A DNA stretch of 64,000 bases from Candidatus Zixiibacteriota bacterium (GTDB lineage: Bacteria; Zixibacteria; MSB-5A5; GN15; FEB-12). This document shows, in pieces, positions 26,400 through 35,370 of the stretch (its first letter is position 1; each line of letters begins with the position of its first letter). Location: the NCBI GenBank assembly GCA_029860345.1, contig JAOUBJ010000011.1, positions 1 to 64,000 on the forward strand. The letters run 5' to 3'. Both the position numbers and the translations under genes were made by a program. The notes beneath the pieces were generated by a model. The model saw nothing but the letters and a program-made list of their open reading frames with translations, was not told where the DNA came from and searched no databases.

Positions 26400-26719
26400 T
26401 GGTGTGGACTGTGGGCGGTGGTTTACACCGTGCGGTTGGGGCGGGTGGGTTTCGACGCTAAGTACCAGTCCGTCATGCCGGACTTGATCCGGCATCCTGT
26501 TTGAAGTACAAAGACTGGATTCTGGCCTACGCCAGTTCTTAGTAGGGCAGGATCCCTGTGATCCTGCCAATCTTTGCCGGCATCGCAAGGATGCCGCTCT
26601 ACTAAGAGGAAGATGGATTCCCGCCTTCGCGGGAATGACACCCATAAATGGGTCTTATGGTCTGCCCCGGTGTCAACGTGGCGCACGAGGACGTACACCA
26701 CGCACGAAGAGACTCACGC
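26400..26719. repeat. Intergenic repeat mosaic
   Basis: Contains palindromes at 26546-26568 (GGCAGGATC/GATCCTGCC) and around 26615-26632 (ATTCCCGC/GCGGGAAT), a GTCATGCCGGACTTGATCC word and, at 26675-26705, a 31-base word found inverted at 61474-61504. No gene is seen. Confidence 0.55.
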
Positions 26720-28105
26720 CTACCGATTACGGCGGGTGAAGGAGATCACGGCGCCGGCGAAAGCGGCGATCACGGACAGGATGGCGACCTGATGAAATGG
26801 TGTCAGGAAAGCTTCGGCACCGTCGGAGAGATGCATCCGGTTTTGCAAGAATGCGAACAGCCCGGTGGACACAGCGATGCCGATAGCCATACCGAGGTTG
26901 CGTGTGGTGGAGACGATGCCCGATGCAGTCGCCCGCTGTTCTTGCGGGATGGCACCCATCACCGCCGAGGCATTCGGTGTCCCGAATATCCCCACACCGA
27001 ACCCGATCAGCACCAGTGACAGAGCGATGTATACCGGCTGGGTGGCAACTTCGAACCATTGGAACAGCGCGAACCCAACCGACACCAGCAACAACCCACC
27101 GGTGGTCAGGATGCGATAACCAAACCGATCCGACAACCAACCAGCCTGACGCGCGGTGAAAAACATGGTGACCGGCAGAATGGTCAGGTATAGTCCAAGA
27201 GTCCGTGGCGACAGTCCTTTTACATTCTGCAAAAAGAACGGCAACAACACCAGACTGCCGGCCAGCGCAACGAACATCAAAAGCATGGCCACAAGTCTGA
27301 GCGAAAACTCAGCGTTGTGAAAAATGTCCAGTCCTATCAGCGCCCGGTGTGGCCGGTTTTCTCCCACAATGAACAGCGTCGCGGCAATGACCATCAGGGT
27401 CCAGCAGCCACCGACCTGAAGACTCCAAAACGGATACTCATCGAAAAACGACAACCCTAACATCGCGGTCAACAGCGCGGTCGCCAAGGCAGCCGCCCCT
27501 GTCAGATGCATCCTGGCAGTCGTTGTGGGCAGAGGAAACTTCCGAAAAAACATCTGGCTCAGGACCAACGCCACTAAGCCAATCGGCAGATTGATTATGA
27601 AAATCGATTGCCATGGGAAATACTGAAGGAGAAAGCCTCCAATCGGCGGCCCAGCCATAAGACCGGCCGAGACCATCATGACCATCGTGCCAATCCCCTT
27701 TCCCCGCTCTGAAGGCGGGAAAACCTCGGTGACCAGCCCTATGCCCACCGCCTGGAACATGGCTGCACCCACACCCTGAATGACACGCCCGGCAATCAAC
27801 ATATTGATGTCGCGGCTGAGAATGCAAACGGTCGACCCGAGCAGGAAGGCGGCGTAACCAAACTTGTAAGCAAAAGGATATCCCCGCCGCTGCGCCCAGG
27901 CTCCGAAAACCATCATAAGTGCAACCAGTGTAGCGGCATAGGCCATCACCACCCAGGCAACCTGATCGATCCGACAGCTCAAATCAGAGGCGATAGTCGG
28001 CAAGGCGACATTGAGGATGGACCCGTCGAGAGTCCCCATAAAAGTCCCGATGGCCGCTATAGTGAAAAAGCGGTAGCGATGCGCCTGTACATAAGCCTGA
28101 GTCAA
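26720..28105 (-). CDS. MFS drug transporter, DHA2 (EmrB/QacA) family
   Basis: A 461-residue protein with about 14 hydrophobic segments. The DHA2 signature near the first helices (TIAAIGTFMGTLDGSILNVALPTI) and motif C-like GVGAAMFQAVGIGLVTEVFPPSERGKGIGTM are visible. Such pumps export drugs or other amphiphiles by proton antiport; the substrate is not deducible. No EmrA-type adaptor neighbours it. It has no clear operon partner. Confidence 0.92.
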   Translation of the reverse strand: MTQAYVQAHRYRFFTIAAIGTFMGTLDGSILNVALPTIASDLSCRIDQVAWVVMAYAATLVALMMVFGAWAQRRGYPFAYKFGYAAFLLGSTVCILSRDINMLIAGRVIQGVGAAMFQAVGIGLVTEVFPPSERGKGIGTMVMMVSAGLMAGPPIGGFLLQYFPWQSIFIINLPIGLVALVLSQMFFRKFPLPTTTARMHLTGAAALATALLTAMLGLSFFDEYPFWSLQVGGCWTLMVIAATLFIVGENRPHRALIGLDIFHNAEFSLRLVAMLLMFVALAGSLVLLPFFLQNVKGLSPRTLGLYLTILPVTMFFTARQAGWLSDRFGYRILTTGGLLLVSVGFALFQWFEVATQPVYIALSLVLIGFGVGIFGTPNASAVMGAIPQEQRATASGIVSTTRNLGMAIGIAVSTGLFAFLQNRMHLSDGAEAFLTPFHQVAILSVIAAFAGAVISFTRRNR

Positions 28106-28241
28106 TTGACGGTAAACGCCTGTAAGTTATTGGCTTGAAAAAGATTGACAATCATCTCGAGTTACCATAAGCTACCAGAATGAAGCGGTCAACTTGTTTT
28201 TTACTTCCTGTGATTGAACAGAATTCGATGTTGAGCGTCCC

Positions 28242-28247
28242 TATAAT
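28242..28247 (+). promoter_or_regulatory. Possible -10 element for the sigma-factor operon
   Basis: A perfect TATAAT lies 24 bases upstream of the sigma-factor ATG, without a recognisable -35 box at 16-18 bases. Either an extended or an activator-dependent promoter; weak evidence. Confidence 0.3.
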
Positions 28248-28270
28248 AGCAGAAAGTTGATTTTCGGGGT

Positions 28271-28852
28271 ATGAAAAAGACGATCCCCGAGTTAGTAGCG
28301 AGTTTTGTGGCCGGTGATCAGCAGGCTTTTGCCGAACTGGTCAGCCGATTTCAGAAGAAGATATATACGCTGGCGCACCATCTTCTGGGCAACCATCTTG
28401 ATGCCGACGAAGTGGTTCAGGAGACATTTGTCAGAGTATATAAGAAGCGTAAGGAACTCAGAGATGTAAATTATTTCTCGACGTTTTTGGTTCGGATCGC
28501 CACCAACTATGCGATCGACCTGCTCCGCAAACGAAAAGGACATCATGGAATTGCGGAGGATACGTCATCGCTGCCGGGGGAGGTTCAATTGGATCTTTCA
28601 CGGCGAGTGTCGACACCGAGCGAAGCGTTTGAGCAAAAGCGCTTGATGGAGGAGATTAACCGGGCGCTGGACCTTTTGCCGCCAAAGCAAAGAATGACAG
28701 CCGTTCTTCACGACGTTGAAGGCTACAGCAAAGCAGAGATTGCCGACATCTTCAACTGCCCCCAGGCCACCGTCCGATCAAACCTCCATATTGCGCGCAT
28801 AAAGCTGAGAAAGATACTAAGGCAGCGACTCAGATTAAAGGAGCAAAAATGA
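28271..28852 (+). CDS. ECF-type RNA polymerase sigma factor
   Basis: A 193-residue sigma-70 family protein: region 2 (QKKIYTLAHHLLGNHLDADEVVQETFVRVYKKR, ATNYAIDLLRKRK) and region 4 (LDLLPPKQRMTAVLHDVEGYSKAEIADIFNCPQATVRSNLHIARIKLR). The DADEVVQETF core is typical. Its last codons overlap the start of a zinc-finger anti-sigma factor (ATGA), indicating a sigma/anti-sigma pair. Regulon unknown. Confidence 0.95.
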   Translation: MKKTIPELVASFVAGDQQAFAELVSRFQKKIYTLAHHLLGNHLDADEVVQETFVRVYKKRKELRDVNYFSTFLVRIATNYAIDLLRKRKGHHGIAEDTSSLPGEVQLDLSRRVSTPSEAFEQKRLMEEINRALDLLPPKQRMTAVLHDVEGYSKAEIADIFNCPQATVRSNLHIARIKLRKILRQRLRLKEQK

Positions 28853-29421
28853 TCTGTCAGCGCGCTTTGTCGCTTCTGGATGACTTTCTGGACAACGAAC
28901 TTGCCGAATCGGTCAGCCAAGAGGTCAAGAGCCACCTTGACCAATGTGGTGACTGCCGCCGGGAGTTCGAGGAGTCCAGACGTCTCAAGGAGCTTCTCAA
29001 ACAGAAGGGTACCCGCGATCCGGGCGAGGACTACTGGCTGGAAACCTCACAACTCGTTCTGGCCAAAACTGTCCAACAATCTGGCGGGTACGAATCTTAT
29101 GCTTCCAGTGACACCGAAGCCGACAGCAAAGGACCGTTCCTACAGGCGTTGGTCTCACTGGCCGCATCACTGGTGATACTGGCATCAGCGGTTATCGTGG
29201 GCATGAATCAGGGTCATGCCCCCGATGCCGGAGTTCGTGGCGGACCGATCTTGTTTTCAAGCTCGGCCGGCCGGCAGCTTAACGCCACCCACTCAATTAT
29301 GACCAATGACGAACGTCAGCGACTGGCCAAAGGAATGTTGATTATGGGCCCCCCCGGGCTCTTGGGACATTTCGGCGGCCTGACTGAGTTGCGCATGGTC
29401 ATCACTCCGGAACATCACTGA
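28849..29421 (+). CDS. Anti-sigma factor with zf-HC2 domain
   Basis: A 190-residue protein. The N-terminal zinc anti-sigma motif is seen as SHLDQCGDCRREF (HxxxCxxC). One membrane helix lies near 103-123 (LVSLAASLVILASAVIVG), leaving a ~65-residue extracytoplasmic tail. It should hold the overlapping sigma factor at the membrane. The tail (ILFSSSAGRQLNATHS) has no known sensor motif. Confidence 0.9.
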   Translation: MICQRALSLLDDFLDNELAESVSQEVKSHLDQCGDCRREFEESRRLKELLKQKGTRDPGEDYWLETSQLVLAKTVQQSGGYESYASSDTEADSKGPFLQALVSLAASLVILASAVIVGMNQGHAPDAGVRGGPILFSSSAGRQLNATHSIMTNDERQRLAKGMLIMGPPGLLGHFGGLTELRMVITPEHH

Positions 29422-29441
29422 ACGAACGCAGGAGAACCAAA

Positions 29442-30281
29442 TTGAAAACCCTCACCACCGCCCTCATGTTTGGTTTGGTCTGTCTTCTATTCACCGGTTG
29501 CGTCCAGGGGGACAAGAAAGTCACCCTAAGGTTGAAATACCAACCGGGCATGAAACTGGTTTACGACCAAACTTCCAAAAGCAGCACGCAAGTTACGGCC
29601 GGCGATTCGCTCATTGAAGAATCGTCCCATGCCTACGATGTCGACATTGTGTTTCACATCATATCGTTGGCTGAAGACAGCACCGCCGAGGTGCTGGATA
29701 CCTCCACCTGGTCCTACGAGGTCGCATCAAAGGAAGACAGCACCAAAATGACAACCGTGGACAGGTCGCGCATATCTACGCTGTTCGTTCAACCGAACGG
29801 TCGATACACCGACCTGGTCCTATCGCCGGACGAAAAATTGAGCACGGTTACCTGGCTGAAAAGTTATTTCGAACAGGGCATGCCGGTCTTCCCCGATGGT
29901 GAACTTACTCCGGGATACAGTTGGACCCAAAGCACTAAGGTCCTGCTGCCTGAAGAGACAATGGACGCCTCCACTACCTATCGGATAAAGGCGTTGGCTC
30001 GTGAAGCCGGATATGATTGCGCCGTGATTGAGTACGACGGTAACATGGTGATACCGGTGGTGGAAACCGAAGTCGACAGTTGTACGCGTTCGGGCTATGA
30101 TGAAATCAGGATCAGCGGCGTGACATACTTTGCCTACAAAGAGGGGATCGTGATTATCGAACGGCAGAACTGGCAGGTAGAGGGTCACCGCACAAAAACT
30201 TGCGATGGTATCGTCGACCGTTACCGGATCAGCACCAACTCAGACCTTGAGTTTATGCTGGCCGAGTTCGTCAAGCCGTAG
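29442..30281 (+). CDS. Lipoprotein of unknown function
   Basis: A 279-residue lipoprotein (lipobox LFTGC) beginning 20 bases after the anti-sigma gene with AGGAG upstream, so probably in the same operon. The body is beta-rich with repeated strands (VTLRLKYQPGMKLVYDQTSKS), similar in tone to DUF6263-like proteins, but not identified. It may be a sensed or controlled envelope protein of the sigma factor. Confidence 0.8.
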   Translation: MKTLTTALMFGLVCLLFTGCVQGDKKVTLRLKYQPGMKLVYDQTSKSSTQVTAGDSLIEESSHAYDVDIVFHIISLAEDSTAEVLDTSTWSYEVASKEDSTKMTTVDRSRISTLFVQPNGRYTDLVLSPDEKLSTVTWLKSYFEQGMPVFPDGELTPGYSWTQSTKVLLPEETMDASTTYRIKALAREAGYDCAVIEYDGNMVIPVVETEVDSCTRSGYDEIRISGVTYFAYKEGIVIIERQNWQVEGHRTKTCDGIVDRYRISTNSDLEFMLAEFVKP

Positions 30282-30319
30282 GGGGTTGTTCACCGGCTCT
30301 AATGAGGAAGTAATCAGAC

Positions 30320-30886
30320 ATGCCATGCAGAAAACTACTTACGCCAATTCTCCTGTTGGCCTGCCTACAATTGAGTTGTACGAAGTATAATACTCTGGCT
30401 TACCTTATGGTCGGCCAGGATATACAGCACGCTGGTGGTACGCACTCACCCGGGTCATCCTACGGTCTGCATTGCGGTAAACACATACTTCACCCTTCGG
30501 TCCAATGCTTCAGAAACTCAGCACGGGCACCTCTCGACGAAGATTTGCCGATGGGGATCAGTATACGGGTTGCTGGTGCCGAAGGAGTAGAACTCATACC
30601 GTATCGTGATAGGATGTTGTTTGCTGCAGACAGCTTGGCTGTGATCTTTCACAATACAGGTGAGGTTGTTTATGCGCAAAGAGAACCCCCCACCTCATTT
30701 CCAGTAAACAGAGGCAGTGTGGTCCACCGGTATGGTTCCCTGATAATTCCAGCCGACGCTAAGCGCATCACGTTGATAGTCACCGGCTATGCAGACCCAG
30801 TCCTCAACGAAAGCCTCAACTGCGATTCGCTCATTTTTCCTATGTACCGCTATGAGGAAAGCAATCTGTCGGTGTGGGTCGGGTGA
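30320..30886 (+). CDS. Small lipoprotein of unknown function
   Basis: A 188-residue protein with a lipobox-like LQLSC at residue ~16-20 and a GAGGAAG ribosome-binding site. Seven cysteines overall, no domain recognised. It follows the sigma operon by 38 bases and may be its last member; it converges with the minus-strand lipoprotein gene 15 bases later. Confidence 0.7.
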   Translation: MPCRKLLTPILLLACLQLSCTKYNTLAYLMVGQDIQHAGGTHSPGSSYGLHCGKHILHPSVQCFRNSARAPLDEDLPMGISIRVAGAEGVELIPYRDRMLFAADSLAVIFHNTGEVVYAQREPPTSFPVNRGSVVHRYGSLIIPADAKRITLIVTGYADPVLNESLNCDSLIFPMYRYEESNLSVWVG

Positions 30887-30901
30887 CCTGTGTCGCCGGT
30901 G

Positions 30902-31945
30902 TCATTCAATCATGGGAAGGGGGAGCGAGTCAAAGCGCTGATCAAGGTAGAACCACTCGCCCTCACCTGACGAGTATGCGGGGAGGTGAAAGGCCAGGAG
31001 ACCGAGCGCCTTACTGAAGTATGCACTAAAGAAATTGCCTTCAGGATTACCGCCTCCGCCCATTGTCGTATAGTCGTCGTATGCAACGACCAGTAGGTTG
31101 TCGAATTGTCTGCCTTCGATAGTCAGCGATTGCCCGGTGTCGATCGTCCGTCGATAGCTGGCCCCGGGATTTGGAAAGGTCGAGGAAACACGAATAGTGT
31201 CGAGTAAGATGGTATCAGACTTGAACACTGTGAAGGCAACCAAACTCAGGTACGGCCGATGTCTCAATACGTTATCTCTTATACGGAAAATTGATTTCCC
31301 GATCATACTTGAATTCGTGAGCACGTCCGGATACCAGTAGAACAGTCCTGAATCAGACTGGATACTGAAGATTGAATCTTCGGGGAACAGGGTGTATTCG
31401 ACCGCGATGGAGTCAACCTCCGACATTCTCCATCGCACGGCCAGATACAGGTATTGCGGCTGCTTGTCCCACTGTCCGTTGTCGTTGAGATCGCAGTATG
31501 GCACACCCGGCTCACGGTTGGGCAGGCTCAACCAATTCGAGTCACAGTCCCTATCACCGTCGCCGTCCAAGTCGTCAAAGGGCACTCCGGGTGACCAGGG
31601 GTCCTCAGCCCCGTCGTGTTTGCCGTTGTCATTAAGGTCCTGGTTGTCTGGACCGCGAGACATTATGAAAAGGTCTACGCCTGGATCGAAGACACCGTTT
31701 CCGTTGTTGTCGATGAACGGTTCGCCCACACTCTTTTCGCACCAGACATAGGCCTCGGCCGCAGGTGGCGCCATCGTCGTGCGTAGAATCATGTATGAGG
31801 TTGTGTCGAAATGAACATAGTCCGCAAAAAGCACGGGCTGGGGTGCCTGCGGTCCGTTGGGACTTGTATCTTCGGTGCAGTTTTGAACCACCACAATGAC
31901 CAAGCACGCAGCAGCTATCAATAGGATTATACGGTTACTCATCAT
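30902..31945 (-). CDS. Lipoprotein with calcium-binding-type loops (paralogue of 25284 gene)
   Basis: A 347-residue protein with lipobox-like VVQNC and acidic loops DNNGNGVFDPGVDLF, DLNDNGKHDGAEDPW, DDLDGDGDRD and DLNDNGQWDK in the same order as the 25284-26345 protein. Both begin with the segment VLFADYVHFDT / ILFDDYVRFDT after the signal. They are duplicates 4.5 kb apart with diverged C-terminal halves. Function unknown. Confidence 0.82.
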   Translation of the reverse strand: MMSNRIILLIAAACLVIVVVQNCTEDTSPNGPQAPQPVLFADYVHFDTTSYMILRTTMAPPAAEAYVWCEKSVGEPFIDNNGNGVFDPGVDLFIMSRGPDNQDLNDNGKHDGAEDPWSPGVPFDDLDGDGDRDCDSNWLSLPNREPGVPYCDLNDNGQWDKQPQYLYLAVRWRMSEVDSIAVEYTLFPEDSIFSIQSDSGLFYWYPDVLTNSSMIGKSIFRIRDNVLRHRPYLSLVAFTVFKSDTILLDTIRVSSTFPNPGASYRRTIDTGQSLTIEGRQFDNLLVVAYDDYTTMGGGGNPEGNFFSAYFSKALGLLAFHLPAYSSGEGEWFYLDQRFDSLPLPMIE

Positions 31946-31963
31946 TCCTCCTGGCTACCCCCT

Positions 31964-31991
31964 AATGTAGCAATTGTGCTCCGTATGTCAA
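31964..31991 (-). promoter_or_regulatory. Sigma-70 promoter of the second calcium-loop lipoprotein
   Basis: TTGACA (rc of 31986-31991), 16-base spacer, TACATT (rc of 31964-31969). The same architecture precedes its paralogue. Confidence 0.65.
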
Positions 31992-32093
31992 CGTTGTCCG
32001 CCGGGTGAGCCACAGCTTGCCCTGGGATCGGTAGTCTATGCGATCTCCCAACTCCCTCTTTACAAGCGAACATGTTCGTCCTTTATTGCTCGA

Positions 32094-32765
32094 ATGAGTG
32101 ATTTCATGAATAAACTCAATCGACGGTTCGACCACGCCGCGCTGAAACCGGAAGTGGATGAAGCCGCTGTCCGTACACTTTGCAAAGAAGCTATCGAGAA
32201 CGACTTCTACTCGGTCGCTATCAACCCGGTATGGGTGCGGACGGCAGCCGACGAGTTGAAAGGCAGTGCGGTCAAGATACTTTCGGTGGCCGGGTTCCCA
32301 CTGTCGGCGGCGCGAACCGATGTCAAACTGTTCGAAGCAATCAAAGGCGTCGATGACGGCGCGCACGAAATCGATATGGTGGCCAATGTCGGCTGGATGG
32401 TATCGGATCGTTTCAAAGAGGTAGAGACCGAGATAGCCGAGATTCGAAGTAAGCTGCCGTTCAATGTAGTGCTGAAGGTCATTATCGAAGCGGGCAAGCT
32501 CACGACCGAACAACAGATCGAAGCAACAAAATGCATCATAAACGCCGGCGCACAGTTTGTAAAAACCTGCACCGGCTTTTTCGGCGGTGCGACACTCGAG
32601 CAGATCCGAACGCTGCATGAAGCAGCAGCCGGGCAGATCGAAGTGAAGGCCTCGGGTGGTATCCGCACGCTCGAACAATGCCGCGAGTTCCTGGCCGCCG
32701 GCGCGACACGGCTGGGCAGTTCATCGTCGGTGGCGATTATGGGAGAGTTGAATGCAGTCTTGTAG
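32094..32765 (+). CDS. deoC: Deoxyribose-phosphate aldolase
   Basis: A 223-residue TIM-barrel aldolase. The Schiff-base lysine is in FVKTCTGF, the second lysine in VKASGGIRT, and the catalytic aspartates in EIDMVANVG. DeoC cleaves 2-deoxyribose-5-phosphate to glyceraldehyde-3-phosphate and acetaldehyde. The ATG at 32094 is chosen; the longer reading frame upstream overlaps the promoter of the opposing gene. No other deo gene is near. Confidence 0.95.
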   Translation: MSDFMNKLNRRFDHAALKPEVDEAAVRTLCKEAIENDFYSVAINPVWVRTAADELKGSAVKILSVAGFPLSAARTDVKLFEAIKGVDDGAHEIDMVANVGWMVSDRFKEVETEIAEIRSKLPFNVVLKVIIEAGKLTTEQQIEATKCIINAGAQFVKTCTGFFGGATLEQIRTLHEAAAGQIEVKASGGIRTLEQCREFLAAGATRLGSSSSVAIMGELNAVL

Positions 32766-32964
32766 GGCAGGACCCCTGTGGTCCTGCCGATCTTGGCGGC
32801 TACGGGGACTCCGTCCCAAACAAGGTTTGAGACGGCCACCCCGAGTAAAGGACGGATTCCTGCTTTCGCAGGAATGACAAGTCGAGCAGGAATGACAAGT
32901 CGAGCAAGAGTGACAAGTCGAGTAGGGCGGGACCGCCGAACCATTTACGAGAGGAGAATGCGCC
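32766..32964. repeat. Palindrome and 18-bp tandem repeat
   Basis: Palindrome at 32766-32788 (GGCAGGACC/GGTCCTGCC), a dispersed CAAGGTTTGAGACGGCCACC word at 32815-32842, and three copies of an 18-bp unit (AGGAATGACAAGTCGAGC) at 32870-32923. Confidence 0.7.
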
Positions 32965-33318
32965 ATGAGTCAGGCAGATCAGGATCGTCGCGTCGATTAC
33001 ATTGAATTCCCGAGCACCGATATCGAAAAGACAAAGAGGTTCTACGGGGCCGTATTCGGATGGAAGTTTACTGATTATGGTCCGGAGTATACCAGTTTTA
33101 ACGATGGAAGATTGGGCGGTGGATTTGCCAAATCGCCGGAAGTTGTGTCGGGCGGACCGCTTGTGGTGCTTTATGCCACCGCCCTAGAAGAGATCAAGGA
33201 TAAAGTCAGCGAGCATGGTGGTAAAGTCGTGCGGGATACTTTTGAGTTTCCGGGCGGACGGCGGTTTCATTTCAGCGACCCCAGCGGCAACGTATTGGCA
33301 GTCTGGTCGGATAAGTAG
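32965..33318 (+). CDS. VOC (glyoxalase-like) family protein
   Basis: A 117-residue two-module vicinal oxygen chelate protein. Features: DYIEFPSTDIEKTKRFYGAVFGWKF at the start and FHFSDPSGNVLAVWSDK at the end, as in the glyoxalase/bleomycin resistance superfamily. It lacks the full set of glyoxalase I metal ligands (the first usual His is Glu), so its substrate is unknown. GAGAGGAG-like ribosome-binding site upstream. It is separated from deoC by repeats. Confidence 0.88.
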   Translation: MSQADQDRRVDYIEFPSTDIEKTKRFYGAVFGWKFTDYGPEYTSFNDGRLGGGFAKSPEVVSGGPLVVLYATALEEIKDKVSEHGGKVVRDTFEFPGGRRFHFSDPSGNVLAVWSDK

Positions 33319-33882
33319 GGAGAACTGAAGCGGACAGTGGGGGGCCTATGCATACCCCGAATCCCACAGCAAGCTGTGGGGCACCCAGTCCCGTAGGTTG
33401 GAACCCCCTTGTGGGTTCCGACTTGCCAGTCACTCACATAGTCAGCCACACACTACGCATCCGGATGAAGAATCACACGAAGCGCGTGATGTCGGGTCTC
33501 CAAGAGAAGAGAGACCCAACCTACTGTTAAAAAGCAATAGCAAAACTACCGGTTCTGTGGGCCACCTATGTCATGGTGAGCTCAGTCGAACCATGAGCCA
33601 TGAAAGCAGGAGCTCACCCCTCGACTCCGCTCGGGGTGACACGGCTAGTCATTCTGGCGAAGGCCACAATCCAGTCTTCTCTTCGGGTGGCCGTCTCAAG
33701 CCTTGTTTGGGACGGCAGGCAAGCCTGCTCACTGCGCTTCGCGCGCACAATACGTGAGCACTGCGTGATAGCATCACAGGCCGCGAAGCACAAGAGAGCG
33801 ATTTATCGCCACCCCCAAAGCGGCTTTGAGGGTGCCACCCGACGGAAGCACCGGGGCACAACCCCCAAGGATGGTAGCCCGA
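33319..33882. repeat. Large intergenic repeat mosaic
   Basis: No gene is seen in about 560 bases. Contents: palindromes at 33363-33380 (CCCACAGC/GCTGTGGG) and 33400-33419 (GGAACCC/GGGTTCC), a 64-bp double-hairpin repeat at 33467-33530 with a copy at 35224-35287, an inverted CTCAAGCCTTGTTTGG word at 33685-33711, and a word at 33811-33840 that is found inverted at 45803-45833. Confidence 0.6.
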
Positions 33883-34353
33883 TCAGTCAGGCGTTTTGAT
33901 CCAGAAGTGCACTTTATAGTATGACTTCCCTGGTCCATAGATGCCCTGGCCAACCTTGGTATCGTAGGTCGCCCAGTCCGATACTTCGGTTGAGGAACGA
34001 GAGCGAACACTCCAGAGATAATCTGTATCCGGCCTGAGTGGATTCGGAAGGACAAAGCTCGTTCCCACAATCCCTTCTTCGTAGAAGACTTCGGCCCCTG
34101 GGCTCGGGACCTTATCCATCAGCGGTCCGGCGCCATCCACCATCACCACCTCATAAATGATCAAGTCATAACTCTGGTCCGCGTTACCCTCCCAGCGAAA
34201 CTGCGGCTGGAGACTTGAAACCTTTGTAGGCCAGTAAGGGGACCCAGCCGCGGCCTTGGGTTTCGGCTCAATCGGCTTGATCAGATGATAAGTCTGCGAA
34301 GCACACCCCACACAGATAAGCGCCAAACACAAAAACAAGGGAACTCTCTTCAT
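33883..34353 (-). CDS. Small lipoprotein, fibronectin-like
   Basis: A 156-residue lipoprotein (lipobox ICVGC). The body reads as one fibronectin III-like beta-sandwich (LQPQFRWEGNADQSYDLIIYE, LRPDTDYLWSVRSRSS). It overlaps the preceding lipoprotein gene by 4 bases (ATGA), so the pair is translationally coupled. Similar domains are used for binding in the envelope, but no partner is indicated. Confidence 0.8.
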   Translation of the reverse strand: MKRVPLFLCLALICVGCASQTYHLIKPIEPKPKAAAGSPYWPTKVSSLQPQFRWEGNADQSYDLIIYEVVMVDGAGPLMDKVPSPGAEVFYEEGIVGTSFVLPNPLRPDTDYLWSVRSRSSTEVSDWATYDTKVGQGIYGPGKSYYKVHFWIKTPD

Positions 34354-34940
34354 CGCGGCTCACTCCATTCCATTAGTTGTTGAGTCGGATCTACGCCTTC
34401 TACTTCTTTGGCGAGGGCCGGTGGTAAAATGTGAAACTCGTCGACCACCTGAGCCTCGTGTATAAAACGATCTTTGCTGGAGGGATCGAACGCAAAAGTC
34501 CCTATGTAGACTACATGCGCACCTTCCGGTACAGTGAACGTTGCCCAAATACGGCGGTTTCTTGAAACGTGCTTGGGCCTTGCCGTCCAACTTCCCTCGG
34601 TCATACCTTCCCACCTGATTGTTTGAATCACATAGCGACCCGGCCTGAGCCGCCAGCGGAACCAACCGTCATCGGCAGGTTTGATTTGGAAGTACGCTTT
34701 GAATTCGGAGTCCGTCTCACTTCCGACCAAAACCTCAGCCTGGCTGAATTTGTTCAACTCTGCGAGGTCACTTTTGGGATTCAACCGGCCCAACACCGGC
34801 ACGGCATCCGGTGGAGCTTCGCTCGGACTTCGCAGGTTAACGCCCCTGCCACCGCATCCTCCCATGATAAACACGGTGCAAAGAAGGACAGTCCAATCCT
34901 TGAATCGTGCGTGGTTCTCAGTTGCAATTGTGTTCTTCAT
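34350..34940 (-). CDS. Lipoprotein of unknown function
   Basis: A 196-residue lipoprotein (lipobox IMGGC near residue 29, after a long n-region). The mature part begins with a Pro/Ser-rich linker, then a beta-rich region with WFRWRLRPGRYVIQTIRWEGM suggestive of a carboxypeptidase-regulatory or Ig-like fold. First gene of a two-gene operon with the fibronectin-like lipoprotein. Confidence 0.78.
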   Translation of the reverse strand: MKNTIATENHARFKDWTVLLCTVFIMGGCGGRGVNLRSPSEAPPDAVPVLGRLNPKSDLAELNKFSQAEVLVGSETDSEFKAYFQIKPADDGWFRWRLRPGRYVIQTIRWEGMTEGSWTARPKHVSRNRRIWATFTVPEGAHVVYIGTFAFDPSSKDRFIHEAQVVDEFHILPPALAKEVEGVDPTQQLMEWSEPR

Positions 34941-35370
34941 GTTTGCTTTCGTCTGTCGCTGGGTCTAGTTGAATCTGCGTCGAATTTCGACACTGGAATG
35001 GTCAACTGCGTTTGTGCATTGAGTGTCCTGAGCCGAGGTTTCCAGGGTCAAGAGTTTCAAAAGCTCAGCATGTTCCTCTCTGTTTGTCTGAGTATGCAGA
35101 GTCTTCTTGGCGGAGTCAATTGTTTTCACGATTTGGTCAGTGATTGGTCCTGTGACCACGAAAAATGAACCCACCAGCCCATACATGGGTCTGATGCACG
35201 AAGCGCTCTTGGTGGGGTACCTTGAAGAATCACGCGAAGCGCGTGATGTCGGGTCTCCAAGAGAAGAGAGACCCGACCTACGGTTAAGAGGCTGGGCGCG
35301 AAGCGCAAGGAGTGATTTATCACCAAAAAACTTCAACCCGGTATTGGCAATCGACAATGATCTGGTTATT
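34941..35370. repeat. Repeat-bearing intergenic gap
   Basis: Contains the second copy of the 64-bp double-hairpin repeat at 35224-35287 (nested inverted repeats ATCACGCG/CGCGTGAT and GGGTCTC/GAGACCC). No gene is seen before 35371. Confidence 0.5.

Noticed and set aside
32870-32923. Short CRISPR-like array
   Set aside because: Three directly adjacent 18-bp copies with no spacers; a simple tandem repeat.
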